DNA of 64,000 bases from Lientehia sp934351765 (GTDB taxonomy: Bacteria > Bacillota > Clostridia > Lachnospirales > Lachnospiraceae): contig NZ_JBQKGG010000012.1 in NCBI RefSeq assembly GCF_052118925.1, positions 11,423-75,422 on the forward strand, given 5' to 3'. Shown one piece after another: positions 7,690 to 17,029 of this stretch (the first letter of the stretch is position 1; every line of letters begins with the position of its first letter). The notes under the pieces are model-generated. The model was not told the DNA's origin. It saw only the letters and a list, made by a program, of their open reading frames with translations, and did not search any database. The position numbers were made by a program, and so were the translations under genes.

Positions 7690-8332
7690 ATATACCATTT
7701 TGCGGTTTCTTTTCAATGCGTTTTCCCGGTCTTCCCGGAATTCTTTTCTGATTTTTCTTCGGTTTTGTCGTTTTCCTGCGAATGCTGTAGCCAAAGGTTC
7801 CGAGAGCCTCGGAAAGTCCGAAATATGTCCCGTGGGAATAAGCCAGAGGCCCGGCCTTCTCCAGCCGGAATTTCCCCGACTCATCCAGATAGGCAGGATC
7901 AACCTGAACCGCCTTTACCAGCGCCAGGAACATATGATGGGAGCCCAGCTCCTTCACCTCGGTCACCTTACATTCAATACTCACCGGGCTTTCCGCCACC
8001 ATGGGGGCTTCCACCTCAGAGGCTGCCTCCGGTGTCAGGCCGGTTTCCTTCCATTTATCCACATCCCGGCCGCTTTTGACACCGCAGTAATCCACCGCCC
8101 GCGCCATGGCTTCTGTGGTCAGATTGATCACAAATGCCCCGGTCTCGCGGATCATACCATAGGAATACCGCTCCGGGCGGACAGAAACGTACGCCATGGG
8201 CGGATTGGCACAGATCGTCCCCGTCCATGCGGCCGTAAACAGATTTTTCTTTCCTTCCCGGTTCTGGCAGCTCACTAAAACAGCCGGAACAGGATAAAGC
8301 ATATTTCCCGGTTTCCAGATTTCTTTCGCCAT
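7688..8332 (-). CDS. Flavin reductase family protein
   Basis: A 214-aa protein of the flavin reductase-like (DIM6/NTAB) FMN-binding split-barrel family. Recognisable segments are PVPAVLVSCQ, NLFTAAWTGTICANPPM, YVSVRPERYSYGMI and AFVINLTTEAMA. Such proteins bind FMN and are found as flavin reductases or as uncharacterised flavoproteins. The C-terminus ends in a basic tail (RRKTTKPKKNQKR). The ribosome site GGAG lies inside the end of dnaB (3-base gap), so it is probably co-transcribed with dnaB. The substrate is not known. Confidence 0.88.
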   Translation of the reverse strand: MAKEIWKPGNMLYPVPAVLVSCQNREGKKNLFTAAWTGTICANPPMAYVSVRPERYSYGMIRETGAFVINLTTEAMARAVDYCGVKSGRDVDKWKETGLTPEAASEVEAPMVAESPVSIECKVTEVKELGSHHMFLALVKAVQVDPAYLDESGKFRLEKAGPLAYSHGTYFGLSEALGTFGYSIRRKTTKPKKNQKRIPGRPGKRIEKKPQNGI

Positions 8333-8335
8333 CGG

Positions 8336-9667
8336 TTATTTCTCCATACTCACAAACTTCGTATAATCCGGCAGCCATACCAGATTGACCGTTCCGGTAG
8401 GGCCGTTTCTCTGTTTTGCGATGATGATCTCCGCAATGTTTGGATTTTCCGTATCCTTATTATAATAATCATCACGATAAATAAACATGACCACATCGGC
8501 ATCCTGCTCGATGGCGCCCGACTCTCGAAGGTCTGACAGCATGGGCCGCTTGTCGTTTCGACTTTCCACTGCACGGGAAAGCTGGGACAGGGCGATCACC
8601 GGCGCACCGATCTCTCTGGCAATTGCCTTTAAGGACCTTGAAATCTCCGAGATCTCCTGCTGCCGGCTCTCAGAGGAACGCTTTCCGCCGGACATGAGCT
8701 GTAAATAGTCGATGATGATCAGATCCAGGCCATACTCCAGCTTGAATTTCCGACACTTGGAACGAAGCTCCGAAACCGAAATTCCCGGCGTATCATCGAT
8801 GATCAGACGGGAGCTTCCGATAATCCCGACGCTCTCTACCAGCTTGTCCCAGTCGGTGTCCGACAGATTTCCGGTCCGCAATGCCTGAGAATCCACCCTT
8901 GACTCCATGGCAAACAGACGGTTCACCAGCTGTTCCTTGGACATTTCCAGACTGAAGATCGCCACTGTATAATTTTTCCGCAATGCCGCATACTGGGCAA
9001 TGTTTAACACAAATGCTGTTTTTCCCATGGACGGACGGGCCGCCACAAGGACAAGATCCGAGGGCTGGAGACCGGACAGCTTGTAATCCAGGTCGGTGAA
9101 GCCGGTTGGAATTCCCGTGATGGCACTTTTATTTCTGGAGGCCTGCTCGATCTTCTCCAGCGTTGCCAGGGCAATGTCCTTGATCGGCGTAAAATCTCCG
9201 CCGCTCCGATCCTTCAGAAGATCAAAAATCCGTTTCTCGGTATCCTCCAGGATCACCTCCAGCGGTTCATTGCCGCCGTAGCAGGCATCGGCGATCTCCT
9301 CGTTTGTTTTGATGAGACGCCGCAGCACTGCTTTCTCATAAACGATCCTGGCATACTGGCGCACATTGGACGAATACGGAACAGCTGTGATCAGATCCCG
9401 GATAAACTCCACGCTGCAGATCTCCGGCGGAACATTTTTCTCCCGCAGGCGATCCTGGAGCGTTACCAGATCCACCGGCTTTCCTTCGGAATACAGCTCC
9501 ACCATGGTCTCAAACATAACGCCGTAGCGCCGGTCATAAAAATCATCGCCATGGACGGTTTCCATGGCGGTGACGATTGCATCCTTATCCATCAGCATGG
9601 AGCCGATCACAGACTGCTCCGCCTCGATGCTGTGGGGCTGGATCCGTTTGATTATCGCTTCATCCAT
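8336..9667 (-). CDS. dnaB: Replicative DNA helicase
   Basis: A 443-aa hexameric 5'-3' helicase of the replication fork. The N-terminal DnaB domain (IEAEQSVIGSMLMD) binds primase. The RecA-like ATPase domain has Walker A ARPSMGKTAF with Lys216, Walker B LIIIDYLQLM, and the DnaB signature LSQLSRAVESR. AAGGAGG lies upstream of the ATG. The gdpP-rplI-dnaB order is conserved in Firmicutes. No intein is present. Length is normal. Confidence 0.98.
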   Translation of the reverse strand: MDEAIIKRIQPHSIEAEQSVIGSMLMDKDAIVTAMETVHGDDFYDRRYGVMFETMVELYSEGKPVDLVTLQDRLREKNVPPEICSVEFIRDLITAVPYSSNVRQYARIVYEKAVLRRLIKTNEEIADACYGGNEPLEVILEDTEKRIFDLLKDRSGGDFTPIKDIALATLEKIEQASRNKSAITGIPTGFTDLDYKLSGLQPSDLVLVAARPSMGKTAFVLNIAQYAALRKNYTVAIFSLEMSKEQLVNRLFAMESRVDSQALRTGNLSDTDWDKLVESVGIIGSSRLIIDDTPGISVSELRSKCRKFKLEYGLDLIIIDYLQLMSGGKRSSESRQQEISEISRSLKAIAREIGAPVIALSQLSRAVESRNDKRPMLSDLRESGAIEQDADVVMFIYRDDYYNKDTENPNIAEIIIAKQRNGPTGTVNLVWLPDYTKFVSMEK

Positions 9668-9677
9668 GGAAGCCTCC

Positions 9678-10127
9678 TTATTTCTGCTCTGTCACATGAA
9701 CCCGGAGCTTCGCAGTCACCTCTCTGTGGAGCTTCACCATGACCTCATGAACACCCAGGTTCTTAATGGGCTCCTGGATCTGAAGCTTCTTCTTGTCAAG
9801 CTCCAGGCCAAGCTGTTCTTTTACCGCTGCCGCAATCTCCTTGGAGGAAACAGAGCCGAATACCTTTCCGCCCTCACCGGATTTTACCGCCAGCTCAACC
9901 TTGGAGGCCTCGATCTTCTTTCCAAGCTCCTTTGCCGCCGCAAGCTGCTCCGCCGCTACCTTATCGGCATGAGCCTGCTGAAGCTTTAAATCATTCAGGT
10001 TCTTTGCATTGGCCTCGACACCCAGCTTCTTCGGCAGAATAAAGTTTCTTGCATACCCGTCATTTACCTTTACGATCTGGCCTTTTTTCCCAAGGGCTTT
10101 TACATCTTCCAATAATACGATTTCCAT
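9678..10127 (-). CDS. rplI: 50S ribosomal protein L9
   Basis: A 149-aa two-domain ribosomal protein. The N-terminal rRNA-binding domain is MEIVLLEDVKALGKKGQIVKV with the signature GYARNFILPK; a long connecting helix and a C-terminal domain follow. The start is the ATG at 10127, one base after the gdpP stop, with AAGGAG upstream; a longer in-frame version would overlap gdpP. Part of the gdpP-rplI-dnaB operon. Confidence 0.98.
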   Translation of the reverse strand: MEIVLLEDVKALGKKGQIVKVNDGYARNFILPKKLGVEANAKNLNDLKLQQAHADKVAAEQLAAAKELGKKIEASKVELAVKSGEGGKVFGSVSSKEIAAAVKEQLGLELDKKKLQIQEPIKNLGVHEVMVKLHREVTAKLRVHVTEQK

Positions 10128-10128
10128 G

Positions 10129-12165
10129 TTATAACTCTCCTTCATCTAACATCTTCTTAATGGTTTCTTTTACCTTCTGTACCGCTTCTTCCATGGTACA
10201 GTCTGTGAGCTGAGCTCCCGCCACACTCATGTGACCGCCGCCGCCCAGCTTCTCCATGATCAGCTGCACATTAACCTCGTCAATGGAACGGGCACTGATA
10301 TAAATCTTGCCCTGAAACTCTGTCAGTACGATGGACGCCTTGATGCCCACAATATCCAGAAGCTCATTAGCTGCCTGGGCGCCGATGATGGTCGGGCTCT
10401 CGATGTTCTCGCCCGGGCAAACTGCAATAGCAAAGGCATCCTCAAAGACCTCCGCCCGGTGGATCGTCTCCGCCTTCGCCTTATAATCCGGCATGCTGTC
10501 GCGGAACATCTTGCGGACTCTGGTAACATCTGCGCCGTTGCGCCGCAGAAATGCCGCCGCCTCAAAGGTACGGACACCGGTTTTATTCATAAAGTTGTTG
10601 GTATCGATCACGATTCCGGCGTACATGGCATCGGCCTCTGCCTGTCGGATCTTCACATTGTCACCGATATACTGAAGCACCTCCGCAACCATCTCGCAGG
10701 CAGAGGAAGCATACGGCTCTACATAGGAAAGCACCGCATTGGTGATACACTCTCTTGTCTGCCGGTGATGATCCAGAACGACCACCGTCGGAATCATATC
10801 CAGCAGCCGGGAACACTCCGTAAAGCTGGGGCGGTTCACATCCACCACCACCAGCAGCGAATTGGCATCTGCCATCTCAATGGCTTTATCTCCGCGGATA
10901 AACATATCCTCTGCATAATCCGGATTGTTCAGGAACCGCTCCTGAATAGGACGCACCGATGAAGTCACATCATCCAGCACAATATGAGCCTTTTTGCTGA
11001 GCTCACTGCAGGCCCGGTAAATCCCGATCCCGGCGCCGAGAGAATCCACATCGCCGATCTTGTGTCCCATGATGAATACCTGCTCTCTGGTCTCGATCAG
11101 CTCCCGCAGCGCATGTGCCTTTACACGGGCCTTCACGCGGGTATTCTTCTCCTGAGACTGGGATTTTCCGCCATAATAGGTGATCGTCTCGCCATCCTTG
11201 AGAACTGCCTGATCACCGCCGCGGCCAAGCGCCATATCGATAGCCGTTCTGGCATATTCATAATTCTGGATATAGCTTCCTCCGCCCATGCCAAGACCGA
11301 TGGACAGCGTCACCGCCATGTCGTTTCCGATATTGACTGTCTTTACATCCTCCAGAAGCGAAAATCTGGCCGCCTTTAAATTGTCCATGTACTGATTCTT
11401 TATGACAATGAAATATTTATCCTTCTCGATCTTCTTTACGATACCGCCCATGCTGTTGACATACTTGTTGATCTTCCGGTCGATCAGTGCGATCAGCAGA
11501 GAACGGCGCACATCCTCGATGCTCTCAAGGGCTTCTTCGTAATTATCCAGATAAATAAGCCCCGCCACCAGCTTCTGATTTTCGATCTCCTGCTGGAACC
11601 GGATCTTTTCCGTCTCATCAAACAGATATGCCGCGATCAGCCCGACACTGAAGCCCTCTTCCTCCTCCAGCTCCGATTCATCGGACATATAGATATTTTT
11701 CAGATGAAGCCGATAGTAGCGGTTTTCATAAGAAACATCATAAATCCTTTCCTCCTCAAAGGGGGACAGCTCCTTATCCTGCAGCTCCGGGAACAGATCA
11801 CTCAGCTTCCGTTTCCAGTTTTTATCCTTCCGTACCACGCCGGAAAACGCATGGTTGACCCACAGGATCCGTCCCTGTTCGTCCAGAAGCGCATAGGGAA
11901 CATCCAGATCCGACAGAAGCTGTTTCTGGATCTGCGCATGGTTGACGGCAAACACCAGAAGCTCCCGCATGATCAGCGGACGCTTTATCAGAAAAAACCA
12001 GCCGGCAATCATCAGATAGACCACTGTTAAACCGGTGCAGATCAGCCCTGCCTGCACACTGAAGCTATAGGCCACTCCCGTCATAAGAAGCACGATTGCT
12101 CCCAGATAAAACGGCCAGCCCATAAATCCCTGAAGCCAGCCCTTCAGCTTTATATCATTTTTCAT
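10129..12165 (-). CDS. gdpP: Cyclic-di-AMP phosphodiesterase GdpP (DHH family)
   Basis: A 678-aa membrane protein that hydrolyses c-di-AMP. In order: two membrane helices (about residues 15-60), a PAS-like segment, a degenerate GGDEF domain (about 170-300), a DHH phosphoesterase domain with Asp465-His466-His467 (VVVLDHHRQT), and a DHHA1 domain ending in GGGGHMSVAGAQ. The start MKNDIKLKGW is chosen because AAAGGAG lies six bases upstream and the length then matches the family. The in-frame extension back to 12471 runs through a repeat and is not thought to be translated. c-di-AMP controls potassium uptake, osmotic balance and cell-wall stress. Confidence 0.95.
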   Translation of the reverse strand: MKNDIKLKGWLQGFMGWPFYLGAIVLLMTGVAYSFSVQAGLICTGLTVVYLMIAGWFFLIKRPLIMRELLVFAVNHAQIQKQLLSDLDVPYALLDEQGRILWVNHAFSGVVRKDKNWKRKLSDLFPELQDKELSPFEEERIYDVSYENRYYRLHLKNIYMSDESELEEEEGFSVGLIAAYLFDETEKIRFQQEIENQKLVAGLIYLDNYEEALESIEDVRRSLLIALIDRKINKYVNSMGGIVKKIEKDKYFIVIKNQYMDNLKAARFSLLEDVKTVNIGNDMAVTLSIGLGMGGGSYIQNYEYARTAIDMALGRGGDQAVLKDGETITYYGGKSQSQEKNTRVKARVKAHALRELIETREQVFIMGHKIGDVDSLGAGIGIYRACSELSKKAHIVLDDVTSSVRPIQERFLNNPDYAEDMFIRGDKAIEMADANSLLVVVDVNRPSFTECSRLLDMIPTVVVLDHHRQTRECITNAVLSYVEPYASSACEMVAEVLQYIGDNVKIRQAEADAMYAGIVIDTNNFMNKTGVRTFEAAAFLRRNGADVTRVRKMFRDSMPDYKAKAETIHRAEVFEDAFAIAVCPGENIESPTIIGAQAANELLDIVGIKASIVLTEFQGKIYISARSIDEVNVQLIMEKLGGGGHMSVAGAQLTDCTMEEAVQKVKETIKKMLDEGEL

Positions 12166-12240
12166 CAGACTCTCCTTTGGCACAGGCTCCGGACAAAGCA
12201 AGCCCCTTAAGCTGTAGTTATATTTTTCACCTGCCATGGC

Positions 12241-12364
12241 TCGTTTTCGGCAGCTCCCTCGCAGTGCCCGCTCGAAAATCTTCGATCTCGAAAATCTTCG
12301 ATTTTCTCTTCGATTCCCTCGTTTTCGGCAGCTCCCCCGCAGTGCCCGCTCGAAAATCTTCGAT
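12241..12364. repeat. Direct repeat (two 46-bp copies) with palindromes between nrdG and gdpP
   Basis: Copies at 12241-12286 and 12319-12364 differ at one base and are 78 bases apart. The DNA between and after them holds several palindromes of the form GAAAATC-TTC-GATTTTC. The 376-base gap 12166-12541 holds only this, the long hairpin at 12391-12450 and the gdpP ribosome site. The minus strand is open in frame with gdpP here (peptide SKIFERALRGSCRKR twice), but a structured non-coding repeat is the more likely reading. Confidence 0.85.
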
Positions 12365-12390
12365 TTTCTCGCTGTGGGCTGTCGCCCTAT

Positions 12391-12450
12391 AAAACCCACG
12401 GGTATCTTTCCGCCATGAACAAGTTCCTGCGGAAGATACCCGTGGGTTTT
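12391..12450 (-). terminator. Large hairpin, probable nrdG terminator (possibly bidirectional)
   Basis: Arms of about 22 bases, AAAACCCACGGGTATCTT / AAGATACCCGTGGGTTTT plus GCGG pairing, around a loop of about 16 bases. A TTTT follows in both directions. It lies about 90 bases after the nrdG stop. Confidence 0.7.
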
Positions 12451-12541
12451 GCACTGCTCATAGCTTATCATAGTATACCATTAAACCGCTTTTATGACAA
12501 GCTATGGGCAGTGTTACTCTCAAGTATACGTTGGTACTTTT

Positions 12542-13051
12542 TTATCGTGATCCTGTCGGTGCCTGCTGTTCCTTCAGCTTCAGTATCCTCTGGTTCCGGC
12601 TTCCCCGGAACCGGAGCGTAATGTCTTTTTCTTCTTCGATGAATTTTCCGTCCACCAGCACATCAATATAGGAAAGCATCTCGTCGGTGACATCGGTATG
12701 GACCCGGCCGCCTTCTGCCATCTCCACATCATAACGATAGCCGCTGTAACACCAGATATCCTTTTCCGGATATGTCTCACGGACTTTTTTCAGGATCTTC
12801 ACGCAGGTTTTCTGGTTCTCCGGTTCAAAGGGCTCGCCGCCAAGGAGTGTAAAGCCCTGAATGTAATCCGGAGCCAGGCAGGAGAGAAGTGTTTCCATGG
12901 TCTCCTCCGTAAACGGCTGTCCATATTGAAAGTTCCAGGTTTCCGAATTAAAGCAGCCCTTGCAGCAGTTGCGGCAGCCGGAGACAAAGAGCGTCACCCG
13001 CACGCCCGGGCCGTCTGCAATATCATATTCTTTTATGTTTCCGTAATTCAT
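12542..13051 (-). CDS. nrdG: Anaerobic ribonucleotide reductase activating protein
   Basis: A 169-aa radical-SAM enzyme that installs the glycyl radical on NrdD. The [4Fe-4S] motif is Cys26-x3-Cys30-x2-Cys33 (GCRNCCKGCFN), and the SAM-binding motif is LLGGEPF. The start MNYGNIKEYDIADGPG has GGGGAGG upstream. It lies downstream of nrdD with a gap of about 100 bases, and both probably respond to NrdR. Needs strict anaerobiosis. Confidence 0.97.
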   Translation of the reverse strand: MNYGNIKEYDIADGPGVRVTLFVSGCRNCCKGCFNSETWNFQYGQPFTEETMETLLSCLAPDYIQGFTLLGGEPFEPENQKTCVKILKKVRETYPEKDIWCYSGYRYDVEMAEGGRVHTDVTDEMLSYIDVLVDGKFIEEEKDITLRFRGSRNQRILKLKEQQAPTGSR

Positions 13052-13152
13052 GATCCAACCTCCCCGCCGGAAATTCTCCGGATATCAATGGCGCCGCCCG
13101 CACCGGACTTTCCCGGCCGGTTCACGGCGCCACATATTCCGTTTATATAATT

Positions 13153-15342
13153 TTACAGATGAAGCACACGATCCTTGATTTCCTGGGTACGTCCCTGATT
13201 CCAGAACTGGGTTCCGATATAACCGCAGGTCCGCCGTGCCACAAACATCTTATCCTGATCACGGTTTCCGCAGTTGGGGCATTCCCAGATGAGCTTGCCG
13301 TCCTCCTGCTCCTTGATCTGGATCTCTCCATCGTAGCCGCAGCACTCACAATAATCACTCTTGGTGTTCAGCTCCGCGTACATGATATTCTCATAAATGA
13401 ACTTCATTACCGACAGCACCGCCGGAATATTGGTCTGCATGTTGGGCACCTCAATGTAGCTGATAGCGCCGCCCGGAGACAGCTTCTGGAATTCCGACTC
13501 GAATTTTAACTTGCTGAACGCATCGATCTTCTCCGTTACATGAACATGATAGCTGTTGGTGATATAGTTTTTATCCGTCACTCCAGGAATGATGCCAAAC
13601 CGCTTCTGTAAGCACTTGGCAAACTTGTAGGTCGTGGATTCCATGGGCGTTCCGTAAACGGAATAGCTGATGTTCTCCGCTGCCTTCCACTCCGCACACT
13701 TATCGTTGAGCTTCTGCATAACCGCCAGAGCGAAGGGCTTTGCCTCAGGATCCGTATGGGACTTGCCGATCATTCTCATACACATCTCATAAAGTCCTAC
13801 ATAACCAAGAGAAATGGTCGAATAGCCGCCATATAACAGCTTGTCGATGGTCTCTCCCTTTTTCAGTCTTGCCAGTGCACCGTACTGCCACAGGATCGGA
13901 GCTACATCGGAAATGGTTCCCAGAAGTCTCTCATGTCTGCACCGCAGTGCCCGGTGGCAAAGCTCCAGACGCTCCTCCAGGATCTCCCAGAATTTCTCCA
14001 TGTCGCCTTCGGCGGTGCAGGCCACATCCACCAGATTGATGGTCACAACGCCCTGATTGAACCGTCCGTAGAATTTATGGCTTCCGTCTGCATTCTTCTG
14101 GCTGTCCTCCACAGTCAGGAAGGAGCGGCAGCCCATGCAGGGGTATACACAGCCCCTCTTTAATTCCCGCATCACCTTGGCTGAAATATAATCGGGCACC
14201 ATACGCTTCGCCGTACATTTCGCCGCCAGCTCGGTCAGATGCCAGTACTTGGAATCCTCCGTGATATTATCCTCATCCAGCACATAGATCAGCTTCGGGA
14301 ACGCCGGTGTGATCCATACACCCTTTTCGTTCTTAACGCCCTGCATTCTCTGGATCAGGACCTCTTCAATGATCATGGCAAGATCATCTCTTGTCCGTCC
14401 CTCGGGAACCTCGTCCAGATACATGAACACAGTCACAAAGGGAGCCTGACCGTTACAGGTCATCAGAGTGATCAGCTGGTACTGGATCGTCTGGATCCCG
14501 CTCTTGACCTCATCGCGGAGTCTCCGTTCCGTCACCTTGTCGATGATATCCATATCCAGCGGTTCCCCGCATTCCTTCCGCTCCGCGATGACATTTTTCT
14601 TTAATTTCTGGCGGCTCACATCCACGAAGGGCGCCAGATGCGCCAGCGAAAAGGACTGTCCGCCGTACTGGTTGCTGGCAACCTGCGCCACGATCTGGGT
14701 CGTCACATTGCAGGCAGTAAAAAAGCTGTGGGGCTTCTCGATCATCGTCTCGCTGATGACCGTTCCGTTCTGGAGCATATCCTCCAGATTGATGAGATCG
14801 CAGTTGTGCTCCCGCTGTGCATAATAATCTGTATCATGAAAATGAATGATTCCGGCCTCATGAGCCTGGACGATCTCCTCCGGAAGCAGTACACGGCGGG
14901 ACAGATCCTTGCTCACCTCACCGGCCATATAATCACGCTGAGTCGAGTTGATCACCGGATTTTTATTGGAATTTTCCTGAGTCACTTCCTCGTTAATGTT
15001 GTCCAGAAGCGACAGGATTCCGTTGTCGGTGGTATTGGATTTTCTGGTCAGCTCCCGCTTATAACGATAGCGGACATATTTCTGTGCCACCTCATAACCG
15101 CGCATTTCCATGATCCCGGTTTCTACCATGTCCTGAATATCCTCTACATTCACCGCATGCATCGATTCCGCGATCCGGTCAGCCACATTGTCAGCCACTG
15201 CCAGGATCTGGTACTCGTTCATCTGATGAAGCTTATCCACCTCACCATTCGCTGCCGTAATCGCATTTACAATTTTGGAAATATCAAAGGCAACTTCCTC
15301 CCCGTTCCGCTTAATTACCCGGTTTTTTACATGCGTTCCCAT
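13153..15342 (-). CDS. nrdD: Anaerobic ribonucleoside-triphosphate reductase (class III)
   Basis: A 729-aa glycyl-radical enzyme that reduces NTPs to dNTPs under anaerobic conditions. An N-terminal ATP-cone (VIKRNGEEVAFDISKI) gives allosteric control. Near the C-terminus a zinc site (CECCGYDG ... CPNCG) precedes the radical loop RRTCGYIGTQFW, with the radical on Gly707. The start at 15342 is chosen because GGAGG is nine bases upstream, while for the ATG at 15348 it would be only three. Two NrdR boxes lie upstream. Confidence 0.97.
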   Translation of the reverse strand: MGTHVKNRVIKRNGEEVAFDISKIVNAITAANGEVDKLHQMNEYQILAVADNVADRIAESMHAVNVEDIQDMVETGIMEMRGYEVAQKYVRYRYKRELTRKSNTTDNGILSLLDNINEEVTQENSNKNPVINSTQRDYMAGEVSKDLSRRVLLPEEIVQAHEAGIIHFHDTDYYAQREHNCDLINLEDMLQNGTVISETMIEKPHSFFTACNVTTQIVAQVASNQYGGQSFSLAHLAPFVDVSRQKLKKNVIAERKECGEPLDMDIIDKVTERRLRDEVKSGIQTIQYQLITLMTCNGQAPFVTVFMYLDEVPEGRTRDDLAMIIEEVLIQRMQGVKNEKGVWITPAFPKLIYVLDEDNITEDSKYWHLTELAAKCTAKRMVPDYISAKVMRELKRGCVYPCMGCRSFLTVEDSQKNADGSHKFYGRFNQGVVTINLVDVACTAEGDMEKFWEILEERLELCHRALRCRHERLLGTISDVAPILWQYGALARLKKGETIDKLLYGGYSTISLGYVGLYEMCMRMIGKSHTDPEAKPFALAVMQKLNDKCAEWKAAENISYSVYGTPMESTTYKFAKCLQKRFGIIPGVTDKNYITNSYHVHVTEKIDAFSKLKFESEFQKLSPGGAISYIEVPNMQTNIPAVLSVMKFIYENIMYAELNTKSDYCECCGYDGEIQIKEQEDGKLIWECPNCGNRDQDKMFVARRTCGYIGTQFWNQGRTQEIKDRVLHL

Positions 15343-15402
15343 AACCATTCTCCTCCCTATTTTTCGCTATCCGTATGCCGTCTGTGTCCTTCAGGCTTCT
15401 CT

Positions 15403-15450
15403 ACACAATATATTGATATCTTTTTCTATATCTAGCACAATATATAGTTG
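15403..15450 (-). promoter_or_regulatory. Paired NrdR boxes upstream of nrdD
   Basis: Two copies of the NrdR-box core CACAATATAT are seen on the plus strand, starting at 15404 and 15436, exactly 32 bases apart. That equals about three helical turns, the usual spacing for NrdR. The upstream box overlaps a likely -10 (TATATA) with TTGTGT 18 bases further up. NrdR represses ribonucleotide reductase genes when dATP/ATP is bound. Matches are by eye. Confidence 0.85.
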
Positions 15451-15601
15451 CAGTGACTATGATAACACAACACTTAGGTTTTGAAAAGGGGCTTTTTCCT
15501 TTTTTCATGTTTTTTAAAAAAACAAGAAGTCAACTATTCCACGATCTCTATAACAGCAGGCTCAGCTTCTTTTCCATCCCCGACAGTGTTTCATGTACAT
15601 C

Positions 15602-15633
15602 AAAAGGAGGCCCGGGGTTCTCCGCGCCTCCTT
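15602..15633 (-). terminator. Malic enzyme gene terminator
   Basis: On the minus strand AAGGAGGC, 14-base loop, GCCTCCTT, followed by TT and G. About 45 bases after the malic enzyme stop. Confidence 0.8.
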
Positions 15634-15677
15634 AACCATTTCATTTATCAGCACCCCGCACGGCGTGCTTTTTACTC

Positions 15678-16853
15678 TTACAGTCTTGCTACGCCGGTAT
15701 CTCTCGCTGCCTGAGCAACTGCCTTGGCAACCGCAGGTCCCACTCTCTTGTCGAATGCCTTGGGGATAATATACTCGGGAGACAGCTCCTCATCGGTGAT
15801 CAGACTGCTGAGAGCCTCTGCTGCCGCAATCTTCATGGCATCATTGATATCGCTTGCGCGTACATCAAAGGTTCCACGGAATACACCGGGGAATGCAAGT
15901 ACGTTATTGATCTGGTTGGGGAAATCGCTCCGTCCGGTTGCGATAACCTTTGCACCGCCTGCCTTTGCATCCTCAGGGAAGATCTCGGGAGTCGGGTTTG
16001 CACATGCAAAGATCACAGCATCCTTTGCCATGGTCTTTACCATATCGATTGTCAGCACTCCGGGGGCGGAAACGCCGATAAATACATCTGCGCCCTTGAT
16101 CACATCTGCCAGGGAGCCTGCTTTCTTTTCTTTATTGGTCACAAGTGCCATTTCTTCTTTGATAGGATTCATTCCCTCTTTCCGGCCTTCATAGATCGCA
16201 CCCTTGCGGTCGCAGAGGATCACATTCTTGTAGCCGGCGGACAGCAGCAGCTTTGTGATGGAGATCGCAGCGGCACCTGCACCGTTTACAACGATCTGAA
16301 CATCTTCCTTCTTCTTTCCGACTACACGCATAGCGTTGTTTAAGCCTGCCAGAGTGATGATGGCAGTACCATGCTGGTCATCATGGAAGATCGGGATATC
16401 ACATTTTTCCTTTAACTTCTTCTCGATCTCAAAGCATCTGGGAGCGGAGATGTCCTCCAGGTTTACACCGCCGAAGGAACCGGAGATCATGTAGATCGTG
16501 TTTACGATCTCATCCACATCCTTGCTCTTAATACACATAGGGAATGCATCCACATCACCGAATTCCTTGAACAGAACGCATTTTCCTTCCATAACCGGCA
16601 TACCGGCCTCAGGACCGATATCGCCAAGTCCGAGAACTGCGGTACCATCAGTAACTACAAGACACATATTATGACGGCGTGTCAGCTCATAGCTCTTATT
16701 TACATCCTTCTGGATCTCCAGGCAGGGCTGTGCAACACCGGGAGTATACGCCAGGGATAAATCATCCTTTGTTTTAACAGGAACTCTTGATACTACTTCA
16801 ATCTTGCCTTTCCATTCTCCGTGGAGGCGCAGGGATTCTTTTGCGTAATCCAT
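15678..16853 (-). CDS. NAD(P)-dependent malic enzyme
   Basis: A 391-aa short prokaryotic malic enzyme that converts malate to pyruvate and CO2. Family marks are SLAYTPGVAQPC with the catalytic tyrosine, VVTDGTAVLGLGDIG, the metal-binding stretch IPIFHDDQHGTA, and the Rossmann motif NGAGAAAISI. The start MDYAKESLRLH gives the usual family N-terminus and has AAGGAG 11 bases upstream; the ATG at 16892 has none. It is monocistronic with its own promoter and terminator. Cofactor choice (NAD or NADP) cannot be read safely. Confidence 0.95.
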   Translation of the reverse strand: MDYAKESLRLHGEWKGKIEVVSRVPVKTKDDLSLAYTPGVAQPCLEIQKDVNKSYELTRRHNMCLVVTDGTAVLGLGDIGPEAGMPVMEGKCVLFKEFGDVDAFPMCIKSKDVDEIVNTIYMISGSFGGVNLEDISAPRCFEIEKKLKEKCDIPIFHDDQHGTAIITLAGLNNAMRVVGKKKEDVQIVVNGAGAAAISITKLLLSAGYKNVILCDRKGAIYEGRKEGMNPIKEEMALVTNKEKKAGSLADVIKGADVFIGVSAPGVLTIDMVKTMAKDAVIFACANPTPEIFPEDAKAGGAKVIATGRSDFPNQINNVLAFPGVFRGTFDVRASDINDAMKIAAAEALSSLITDEELSPEYIIPKAFDKRVGPAVAKAVAQAARDTGVARL

Positions 16854-16944
16854 AGTAATCTGATCTCCTTCTTCTTTATATAAATTCATCATTCATCTGT
16901 CCGTCCGTGTTTGTCAATTTATTCACAACCAGGGGACGATTTTG

Positions 16945-16973
16945 ATTATAACATATTACTTTTTCAGAATCAA
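16945..16973 (-). promoter_or_regulatory. Promoter for malic enzyme
   Basis: TTGATT, 17-base spacer, exact TATAAT with an extended TG, about 90 bases upstream of the start on the minus strand. Confidence 0.8.
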
Positions 16974-17029
16974 CTACTTAACGGAGTTTTTATATTTGGT
17001 AACCAGTTGAGAAAGTGAAAGATGGATGC

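Noticed and set aside
12166..12471. N-terminal extension of GdpP through the repeat (780 aa)
   Set aside because: The ATG at 12165 has a perfect ribosome site and gives the family length; the extension only translates the repeat.
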